Shown one piece after another: positions 21,551 to 28,055 of a stretch of DNA of 32,398 nucleotides. The notes beneath the pieces are model-generated. The model did no database searches, had not been told where the DNA came from, and worked only from the letters and a program-made list of their open reading frames with translations. The number at the start of each line of letters is the position of its first letter. The first letter of the stretch is position 1. Source of the DNA: Phycisphaerales bacterium UBA2218 (GTDB taxonomy: Bacteria > Planctomycetota > Phycisphaerae > Sedimentisphaerales > Anaerobacaceae); contig DCUI01000108.1 of NCBI GenBank assembly GCA_002327785.1, forward strand, positions 1 through 32,398, given 5' to 3'. A program made the translations under genes and the position numbers.

Positions 21551-22048
21551 TTGTGCGCCATCCTGTGGGAGTACAAAGATCGTGGCAAGAAGGGCTACGA
21601 CCTCACAGAGAGGTTCTTCTCTTTGTTCCGCGATGCTTTTCCCGACCTGCCCATCAGGGGCCCCGAACGTGCTGGCAAGGACATTCTGCTCGGCGAAGTA
21701 TTCGAGAGATATCCGAGGCCAGATCGTCCAGTGGACTTCATCATCTACGACCGAGCAGGCAAGGAAGTGCTTGCCATCAGACTTGCACGTTACGATTCGG
21801 ACCGAGGGGGAGCTCAGGAAGATGATCGCACTGGCGGCTACCACAACTGCGCCGATGAAATCCTCAAGTACGCCAAACGCCGAGGGCTTCGTACAAAGGT
21901 CATCTTCGTCAACGATGGCCCTGGCCTGTTGCTTGGCTCTATGTGGAACGACTACGCCTCTCTGGAGCGAGGCGGCCGAGGTCGAATCATGGTTGTCACA
22001 CTCAGAATGATTCCCGATCGTATCACGCGTGAGTGGCTTCTGAGTTGA
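21551..22048 (+). CDS. Type II restriction endonuclease, C-terminal (probable nuclease) part
   Basis: This 165-codon reading can only begin at a TTG (21551) without a ribosome binding site, which supports its being the second half of the frameshifted gene. It contains PVDFIIYDRAGKEVLAIRLARYDSDRGG (shown here in part: PVDFIIYD, KEVLAIR). This is an Asp...Glu arrangement on two strands like the core of PD-(D/E)xK nucleases, but the usual Lys two residues after the Glu is not seen. GAQEDDRTGGYHNCADEIL follows and looks conserved and charged. The gene ends 12 bases before the methyltransferase ATG, with AAAGGA between. The target sequence cannot be told from sequence alone. Confidence 0.65.
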   Translation: MCAILWEYKDRGKKGYDLTERFFSLFRDAFPDLPIRGPERAGKDILLGEVFERYPRPDRPVDFIIYDRAGKEVLAIRLARYDSDRGGAQEDDRTGGYHNCADEILKYAKRRGLRTKVIFVNDGPGLLLGSMWNDYASLERGGRGRIMVVTLRMIPDRITREWLLS

Positions 22049-22060
22049 AAGGATCGCACG

Positions 22061-23458
22061 ATGGCGACTGGAATCCCCAGAACGAGTTCGCGGCATGCCT
22101 CCCCTTGTGGAGACGGCAATGGGTCACACACGCGAGGACTTGATGTCACGCTTGTATATGAGGGCAAGAAGACGGAAAGCGAAATCCTCGCAACGCCACC
22201 GGCACACCTTGAGCGACTGTGGCCGAAGCGAAACGAAGAACTCCGGGAGAACCGCTTCATCTTTGGAGAAAACCTGCGAGTCCTCGCAGCCCTCGCTTCT
22301 GACGTTAGTGTGCGTGGACATGTTCGTTTGATCTACATCGATCCCCCCTATGCCACCAAAAGTGTGTTCCAGTCGCGAAACCAGACCCACGCATACGCTG
22401 ACATCCTGGATGGTGCACATTACCTGGAATTCCTCCGTGAGCGTCTCATTCTTCTTCGTGAACTGCTGGCGAGCGACGGTTCTATCTACGTCCACATTGA
22501 CGACAATATGGCCTTCCACGTCAAAATCGTTATGGACGAGATCTTCGGACGCTCGAATTTCCGCAATTGGATCACCAGGAAGAAGTGTAATCCGAAGAAC
22601 TACACCCGAAAGACTTATGGGAATGTGACCGATTTCATTCTCTTCTACACCAAGTCGAATGATTATGTCTGGCACCGCCCCGTCGAGCCTTGGACCCAAG
22701 TTCGTGCCTCCGAAGAGTATCAGTATGCAGAACCAGGCACAGGTCGCCGCTTCAAGAAAGTCCCGGTCCACGCCCCTGGAGTGCGGAACGGGGAGACAGG
22801 CAAACCATGGCGAGGTATGAATCCGCCGCCAGGCAAACACTGGCAGTATCCGCCAAGAGTCTTGGATGAGATGGATGCTCGCGGCGAGATCTATTGGTCT
22901 CCGAACGGCAATCCCCGCCGCAAGATATACCTTGACCAAAGTGATGGAGTGCCTGTACAGAATATCTGGATGGGCTTCCGTGATGCACACAATCAGAATA
23001 TTCATGTTACTGGCTATCCTACAGAGAAGAATCCGTTGCTACTGCGACGGATCATTGAAGCATCGTCAGACCAAGGTGATTTGATTCTTGACTGCTTCTC
23101 TGGTTCTGGCACAACGCTTGATGTTGCGCACCGGTTGGGCCGGCGCTGGATCGGCATCGATAACAGCCCAGAGGCAATCAAGCGAACTCTCGCTCGCTTT
23201 GCCAATGGATTGGAGCCGATGGGAGACTTCGTGAAGAACTCGGTGAAGGCAAGACGACTGGAGATGGATGAGCCTACTCTGCCTCTTCTCGATTTATTCC
23301 ACCAGTCTCCCCCATCAGAATCTAAGAATGCTACGCATGACCCTATTCGCGATTTTACGCTCTACACTGAGAAGCCCTATGACAGTTCTCTTTCTGAGGT
23401 TGTAGTAGAGTGGGAGCATTTCTTCAAAGGCGAATTGCATTGTGCGCCCTCAACATAG
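22061..23458 (+). CDS. Site-specific DNA methyltransferase, beta class (N6-adenine or N4-cytosine)
   Basis: This is the modification partner of the endonuclease. The protein has 465 residues. Motif IV, IYIDPPYATKS, is at about 92-101, with the catalytic DPPY. A long variable region (about 150-320, likely target recognition) follows, and motif I, LDCFSGSGTT, is at about 343-352, giving the IV-before-I order of the beta class. ENRFIFGENLRVL before motif IV and RRWIGIDNSPEAI after motif I are family features. The gene appears intact. AAAGGA lies 8 bases before the ATG at 22061. If the endonuclease is truly broken, this would now be an orphan methyltransferase. Codon use and base composition differ from the housekeeping genes around it, suggesting transfer. 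Confidence 0.93.
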   Translation: MATGIPRTSSRHASPCGDGNGSHTRGLDVTLVYEGKKTESEILATPPAHLERLWPKRNEELRENRFIFGENLRVLAALASDVSVRGHVRLIYIDPPYATKSVFQSRNQTHAYADILDGAHYLEFLRERLILLRELLASDGSIYVHIDDNMAFHVKIVMDEIFGRSNFRNWITRKKCNPKNYTRKTYGNVTDFILFYTKSNDYVWHRPVEPWTQVRASEEYQYAEPGTGRRFKKVPVHAPGVRNGETGKPWRGMNPPPGKHWQYPPRVLDEMDARGEIYWSPNGNPRRKIYLDQSDGVPVQNIWMGFRDAHNQNIHVTGYPTEKNPLLLRRIIEASSDQGDLILDCFSGSGTTLDVAHRLGRRWIGIDNSPEAIKRTLARFANGLEPMGDFVKNSVKARRLEMDEPTLPLLDLFHQSPPSESKNATHDPIRDFTLYTEKPYDSSLSEVVVEWEHFFKGELHCAPST

Positions 23459-23474
23459 CGTCGGGCAATAACGC

Positions 23475-23501
23475 GGATGGCCATCCACTCGGGGACCGAG
23501 T
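23475..23501. repeat. Two adjoining palindromes after the methyltransferase gene
   Basis: GGATGGCCATCC (23475-23486, perfect) is followed at once by ACTCGG-GGA-CCGAGT (23487-23501, 6-bp stem). They start 16 bases past the methyltransferase stop. There is no T-run; they may be an end structure or a join of the transferred cassette. Confidence 0.5.
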
Positions 23502-23923
23502 GTCAAACCTACGCATTTGACGATCATGGGATCATTCCCGCGTGGGTCAAGAATCCTCTTCGGACTCTCCATTTGCCTCTCCGTTGGTCTGGTGGTACAA
23601 TGGAGTTGCGGACCCGGAAATCATTATATTATATCGCGAGTTCTGAGTTTGCGGAGCGCGGGCTGATCGGGGAAGTCGGAGTACAGAGCAACAAAATCTA
23701 TGGCCAGGTGACTCTGGAACCCTTCGAATCGAGAATCCTCGTGTCGGCGGCCTGCGAGATTCCCACCCCCGCTTTTCCATAGCTGAGAGAAAGGGTCACA
23801 AGTGCAACACGCCGGGCAATGGCAATGTCCGGGCCGTAGGCCCGCATAACTCCGTCGCAACAGCCTGGGGCCTCCGCCCCCAGACCCCCGCGGTTTCTTT
23901 GCATTGAGCCAGAGATATGATAG
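23502..23923. other. Decayed interval between the R-M cassette and the antitoxin remnant
   Basis: No convincing gene. A 101-codon plus-strand frame (23477-23782) has no known motif and no ribosome binding site. From 23800 on there is a GC-rich phrase with the dyads CGGGCC-GTA-GGCCCG (23828-23842) and GGGGCC...GGCCCC-like pairing, of a kind often dispersed in such genomes. Confidence 0.5.
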
Positions 23924-24092
23924 AGGGTAAGGCGACGATATACATGCCACGTCGCCCCTGGGGGCAGTGGACGACGATTCGGAGCTCGCCGCCCATGGCG
24001 GCCTCGATGCGGCGGAGCGTGCTGACGTATACGTCGGACCGGCGCTCCGGCATGAAGACCGTTGGGTCAGATCGGTCGGACGAGAAAATCAT
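23924..24092 (-). pseudogene. Remnant of an XRE-family (HigA-like) antitoxin gene
   Basis: Read on the minus strand, about 24047-23950 encodes ERRSDVYVSTLRRIEAAMGG followed by ELRIVVHCPQGR. This closely resembles the end of the helix-turn-helix and the C-terminal strand of XRE-type antitoxins, whose members typically read ...ERRSDMYVSTLRR.IEAMGGEL.I...P.G. The part before it (MIFSSDRSDPTVFMP) no longer has a complete recognition helix, and no intact start, N-terminal helices or partner toxin gene are present. The bases after it show no conserved tail. I call it a decayed toxin-antitoxin gene left near the transferred restriction cassette. Confidence 0.5.
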
Positions 24093-24207
24093 GGTTGCGG
24101 CTTTGCGCACCGGGTGCGAGTCAGGTAGAATGCCTGCTCGTGTGGCAGGCAGAGTCCCGCCTGCGCTGGTGCGACGCAGATGGACGGTTGAAAGGATCGA
24201 TGGGATC

Positions 24208-25392
24208 ATGGCAAAAGAGAGGTCACAGTGTTCGGGCAAATCGCGGTATCTGTGCGGCAAGCGGATTCTTCCGTCGCCGATTTCAGCCGACACCAGCATC
24301 GTGCAGTTGGTCGATTGCATGGATGCCTACAACGGCGGGCGGTTGCGCGCGGCCTGCCATCTGCTGCGGGACCGCTACTCGCAGGAGGATGTCACCGTCG
24401 GCATGAGCCTGGCCGGGGCCCTGACACCGGCAGGACTCGGACCGGCGGCGATCATCCCGCTGATGAATCACGGGTTCGTGGACTGGCTCGTCGCCACCGG
24501 CGCGAACATGTACCACGACATGCACTTCGCACTGAACCTGCCGATGTTCCGGGGCAGCCACAACGTGGACGACGCGGACCTGCGGGACAAAGGCGTCACG
24601 CGAATCTACGACATCCTGTTCGACTATGAGGACGTGCTCATGGAGACCGACCGGCGGCTGCGGGAGATCCTGGTCCGCCCGGAGTTCCAGAAGGAGATGG
24701 GCACGCGGGAATTCTATCACCATCTCGGCAAGGTCCTGGACGAGTGCGAGCAAAAGAACGGCATCGGACAGGTGAGCATCCTCGCGGCGGCGTATCGCAA
24801 CGGGATTCCCGTCTTCACTTCGTCGCCGGGCGACTCGACCCACGGGATGAACGTGGCCGGCCTGGAGCTACTGGCCGAGGCGGCGGGACTGCGGGACCGC
24901 TTCAAGCTCAAGATCAATCCAAGCATCGACGTCAACGACTCGACCGCCATCATTTTGAACGCCAAGAAGTACGAGAAGGGCAAGACCGGCGTCATCCTCA
25001 TCGGGGGGGGGAGCCCAAAGAACTTCATGCTCCAGACCGAGCCGCAGATCCAGGAAGTGCTGATGATCCCGGAGGTCGGCCAGGACTACGACATCAACGT
25101 GACCGACGCCCGGCCGGATACGGGCGGACTCTCCGGCGCGCCGCCGTCCGAGGCGGCGAGCTGGGGTAAGATCGACCCAACGAAGCTCGAAGAGACCGTG
25201 ACGGCCTATCTCGACGTCACGGCGGCCCTGCCGATCATGGCGGCCTACACGATCCAGACCACCAAGGCCAAGAAGCTCAAACGCCTCTACGACCGCGCGC
25301 GGGAGTTGCACGAGAAGCTGGTCAAATCCTATCTTGAAAACAATCGAGAGGTCGAGAAGCTGAAGTCGCTCATGAGAAAGCTCAGCGCGTAG
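24208..25392 (+). CDS. Deoxyhypusine-synthase-like enzyme (possible homospermidine synthase)
   Basis: The 394-residue protein belongs to the deoxyhypusine synthase (DHS) family, NAD-dependent aminobutyl transferases. Seen features: MSLAGALTPAGLG at 66-78 (nucleotide-side glycine-rich region), MYHDMHFAL at 101-109, SILAAAYRNGIPVFTSSPGD at 190-209, VILIGGGSPKNF at 262-273, and ARPDTGGLSG...SEAASWGKI, with Lys 321 at the place of the catalytic Lys of human DHS. Bacteria lack eIF5A, and DHS-like proteins of bacteria have been tied to polyamine synthesis, including homospermidine formation. The ornithine decarboxylase gene 57 bases downstream supports a polyamine role here; the exact product is inference. 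I chose the ATG at 24208; a longer open frame from 23917 runs through decayed DNA. AAAGGA upstream is 12 bases from the ATG. Confidence 0.92.
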   Translation: MAKERSQCSGKSRYLCGKRILPSPISADTSIVQLVDCMDAYNGGRLRAACHLLRDRYSQEDVTVGMSLAGALTPAGLGPAAIIPLMNHGFVDWLVATGANMYHDMHFALNLPMFRGSHNVDDADLRDKGVTRIYDILFDYEDVLMETDRRLREILVRPEFQKEMGTREFYHHLGKVLDECEQKNGIGQVSILAAAYRNGIPVFTSSPGDSTHGMNVAGLELLAEAAGLRDRFKLKINPSIDVNDSTAIILNAKKYEKGKTGVILIGGGSPKNFMLQTEPQIQEVLMIPEVGQDYDINVTDARPDTGGLSGAPPSEAASWGKIDPTKLEETVTAYLDVTAALPIMAAYTIQTTKAKKLKRLYDRARELHEKLVKSYLENNREVEKLKSLMRKLSA

Positions 25393-25400
25393 CGGAAGAT

Positions 25401-25417
25401 GGTGCGTGATACGCACC
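25401..25417. repeat. GGTGCGT hairpin between the two polyamine genes
   Basis: GGTGCGT-GAT-ACGCACC has exactly the stem found at 3678-3694 with a different 3-base loop. It lies in the 57-base gap between the two genes, and could tune expression of the second. Confidence 0.65.
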
Positions 25418-25449
25418 CTACGGACTTCTCATTTCGCATACGGAAACAC

Positions 25450-26589
25450 ATGAACATAAAGGAACAATCGCTCAAGCTGGCCCAGGAGCACGGCACCCCC
25501 TTGCTCATCATCGACCACGCCCGCATCCGGGAGAACTATCGCGCGTTCAAGCGGCACCTGCCCCGGGTCCAGGCCTACTACGCCGTCAAGGCCAACTCCA
25601 ACCAGGAGATCGTCAAGACCCTGTTCGACGAGGGCGCCAGCTTCGACGTGGCCTCGTACAACGAATTCATGCAGGTCCACGAATACATCCGGCACTTCGA
25701 GGAGAAGGCGCAGGATTTCTATATCTGGGACAAGATCATCTTCTCGAACACGATCAAGGACCGCGACACGCTGCGCAAGATCCGGCGGTACAAGCCGCTC
25801 GTGACCTTCGACAACGCCGACGAGCTGACAAAGATCAAGGAGCATTGCGACACGGCCGGCGTGGTCCTGCGTTTGAAGGTCCCCGACATCGGATCGCAGG
25901 TCGAGATGAGCTCAAAGTTCGGGGCCGAGCCCGGCGATGCCCGCGTCCTGATCGCGCGGGCGTCCGATCTGGGCCTGGTCGTCGAGGGCCTGAGCTTTCA
26001 CGTCGGCAGCCAGTGCACCACGTTCGACAACTACACCGCCGCCCTGGACATCACGTCACAGATCTTCCATGACGCCCGCAAGCGGGGCTACCTCGTCAAG
26101 ATCGTCGATATCGGCGGCGGGTTCCCCGTTCCCTACGATGCGCGGGTGCCGCAGCTCGCGAAGCTCGGTGAGCTGATCGAGGCCGAATGTGCGAGGCTCT
26201 TCCCCGAGGACGCGGAGATCATCGCGGAGCCGGGCCGATTCATGGTGGCCACCGCAGCCGTGCTCGTGTCCGAGATCATCGGCAAGGCCCGCAGGGACGG
26301 CAAGGTCTTCTACCACATCAACGACGGCGTGTATCATACGTTTTCCGGCGTCGTCTACGATCACTGGGTCCCCAACTTCCAGGCGTTCAGGCCCGGCCCC
26401 ATGGAGGTTTGCGCCGTCGTCGGCCCCACGTGCGACAGTTTCGACAAGATCAGCCTCTCCGAGCAACTGCCCGCGGACCTCCAGATTGGCGATTGTCTCT
26501 ATACCGAGAACATCGGGGCCTATAGCATCGCCTCTTCGACGAAGTTCAACGGCTTCGAAGGCGCCCGCATCCTGCACCTAAACAACTGA
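25450..26589 (+). CDS. Ornithine decarboxylase, fold III (alanine-racemase type)
   Basis: This PLP enzyme decarboxylates ornithine (some relatives prefer lysine) to putrescine. The 379-residue protein has the PLP lysine in YYAVKAN (Lys 48), LSFHVGSQ at 181-188, DIGGGFP at 220-226, EPGR at 260-263 and the active-site motif GPTCDSFDK at 325-333 with the CDxxD signature; the dimer partner contributes these residues. The size fits the short bacterial ODC group rather than biosynthetic arginine decarboxylase. The start at 25450 is the first ATG before the conserved region; an upstream ATG at 25399 would read through the hairpin. The ribosome binding site is weak (GGAAA), so translation may depend on the gene before it. 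Together with the DHS-like enzyme it forms a polyamine operon. Confidence 0.93.
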   Translation: MNIKEQSLKLAQEHGTPLLIIDHARIRENYRAFKRHLPRVQAYYAVKANSNQEIVKTLFDEGASFDVASYNEFMQVHEYIRHFEEKAQDFYIWDKIIFSNTIKDRDTLRKIRRYKPLVTFDNADELTKIKEHCDTAGVVLRLKVPDIGSQVEMSSKFGAEPGDARVLIARASDLGLVVEGLSFHVGSQCTTFDNYTAALDITSQIFHDARKRGYLVKIVDIGGGFPVPYDARVPQLAKLGELIEAECARLFPEDAEIIAEPGRFMVATAAVLVSEIIGKARRDGKVFYHINDGVYHTFSGVVYDHWVPNFQAFRPGPMEVCAVVGPTCDSFDKISLSEQLPADLQIGDCLYTENIGAYSIASSTKFNGFEGARILHLNN

Positions 26590-26622
26590 GAGCCCATCTT
26601 TTCAGGGCGGGGGATGGCGCCG

Positions 26623-27810
26623 TCAGTTCCCAACCGCCACGCGGTACAGGTGGACATCCCAGGGCTGGAAGTCGTCCTGGAACACGCCGTCGGTCGATTC
26701 CAACGTGCGGTCTTCATCAACGACTTCGACGGCATAGTGGCCCGACAACCCCTGAATCGAGAGCCTGGCCCGCGTTTGTCCCGCTCGTGTCGCCACGGCG
26801 AAGACGTATACCGACCCGCCGTGCTTCTTGACCATCGTCGCGACGGACACCGCCGGATTCTCCGGTTGGACTTTCGCGCCCTGGGCGACCGTCGGACTGT
26901 TCAGGACCGGCGCCAACGCGGCGATCCGGTGGTTGATCCGGGTCACCGCCTCGTACATCTCCGTGTCACTCAGCAGAGCCGACTCATTGAACTTCGGCTT
27001 CCACTCGTGGACGAAGTAGATCAGGCCGGTGGAGCCGTGGACGATCGACATCCATACCTCGCATCGCACCTGGTGGGGCGTGGGCTTGCGTTCGTCGCTC
27101 TGGATACGCGTACACTCGATACAGTTCCAGACGATCTTCTCGCCCCGCGTCCAACCGACCAGCCGCTCGACGCCGTAGGCGACGTACCACAGGTTCCCGG
27201 CGATCTGCGGGCTCGAATGCGTCACGGGGTAGATATCAAAGGAGACGATATCGCAGCCCTTGACGTATTCCGGGTAATCCTCCGGATGGTTCGTGCGGAC
27301 GCCGCGTCCGTACCACCCGTCCCAGGCTACACCCTGCCCGAGATTCAACAGGACCGGTCGGCTGGGGTCCGCCGCCCGAATCTTCTCGTAATCCGCAACG
27401 ATCTTTTCCGGCGCGATGGGCGGGCCGTAACCCTGACCCGACCCGAGGGACTGCGCGTTGTCCGGCTCATCCCCGTGCATCCAGCCCACGATCGTCGGGT
27501 CGTCCAAATGCCGGAGCCCGACCGCATTCTGGCTGCAGATCACGGGCATGCCGGCCGCCTTGAGCTGCGCCAAGTGGTCTTCGGTAGGACCCTGCCACAA
27601 ACCAAGGTACAGATTGATTCCCGCCGCCAAATAGCGCCCGGCGTTGCCCGGACTTTGCAGCCACACGGCAATCGGGAAAAAGTCCGTTCCGCCCCTCGGC
27701 CCCCGGCTCCATTGTGCGTATAGGCCTTGCGACGCCTCTTCGGCCCGGACGGTCCCCGCCAGGACCAGCAGGGCCGCCAGCAACAGCTTCCATGCGTCAC
27801 GACGTTCCAT
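26623..27810 (-). CDS. Exported glycoside-hydrolase-like TIM-barrel protein
   Basis: The protein has 395 residues with a signal peptide (MERRDAWKLLLAALLVLAGTVRAEE, cleaved near residue 23; truncated here to its features: basic start, Leu/Ala-rich core, VRA cleavage site). The mature part reads like a retaining glycosidase barrel: FFPIAVWLQSPGNAGRY, INLYLGLWQGP, GMPVICSQN, GWMHGDEPDN with an acid/base-like Glu in DEP, DIVSFDIYPV, and a later EVWMSIVHGSTGLIYFVHEW. A beta-sandwich follows from about residue 300 (VYVFAVATRAGQTRARLSIQ). I cannot name a GH family with certainty. GGAGGTGA 4 bases before the ATG at 27810 is a near-perfect ribosome binding site. It converges on the ornithine decarboxylase gene with a 33-base gap. 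Confidence 0.8.
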   Translation of the reverse strand: MERRDAWKLLLAALLVLAGTVRAEEASQGLYAQWSRGPRGGTDFFPIAVWLQSPGNAGRYLAAGINLYLGLWQGPTEDHLAQLKAAGMPVICSQNAVGLRHLDDPTIVGWMHGDEPDNAQSLGSGQGYGPPIAPEKIVADYEKIRAADPSRPVLLNLGQGVAWDGWYGRGVRTNHPEDYPEYVKGCDIVSFDIYPVTHSSPQIAGNLWYVAYGVERLVGWTRGEKIVWNCIECTRIQSDERKPTPHQVRCEVWMSIVHGSTGLIYFVHEWKPKFNESALLSDTEMYEAVTRINHRIAALAPVLNSPTVAQGAKVQPENPAVSVATMVKKHGGSVYVFAVATRAGQTRARLSIQGLSGHYAVEVVDEDRTLESTDGVFQDDFQPWDVHLYRVAVGN

Positions 27811-28055
27811 TCGTCACCTCCAGACAAAACCCGGGTTTGTTCCCATCAGTGTATTCGCTGCCCATGCGAATGGAAAACAAAACTCCCGCCGCCACTCGGA
27901 CTGAGACCCCGGTCACAAGGCAGACGCAGTTCAAAAGCATCGCCTCTCAGGCCAAGCACATACGGGAAGCAGTCCGTGATATGCGGAAGCAGGTGGAATC
28001 ATCGGCCACACCGGCGTCCGGCCCGCGAGGGTCCATCCGTGGCCCCATGTGTGCC
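27811..28055. other. Intergenic region, no supported gene
   Basis: It holds the leader of the glycosidase-like gene at its left end. A short plus-strand frame (from about 27864) could encode a helical peptide with QFKSIASQAKHIREAVRDM, but it has no ribosome binding site and runs into an antisense reading of the next gene. No terminator with a T-run was seen for the operon ending at 28056. Confidence 0.4.

Noticed and set aside
21543..22010. 155-codon frame starting at ATG overlapping the first endonuclease stop (ATGA)
   Set aside because: The coupled-start appearance is attractive, but the translation is unlike protein; the neighbouring frame has the conserved-looking nuclease residues.
23560..23640. 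Possible tRNA-like fold near GGTCTGGTGGTACAATGG
   Set aside because: No cloverleaf with T-loop GTTCRA and matching acceptor stem could be drawn.
23477..23782. 101-codon plus-strand frame after the methyltransferase
   Set aside because: No ribosome binding site, no motif, begins inside a palindrome and lies in decayed DNA.
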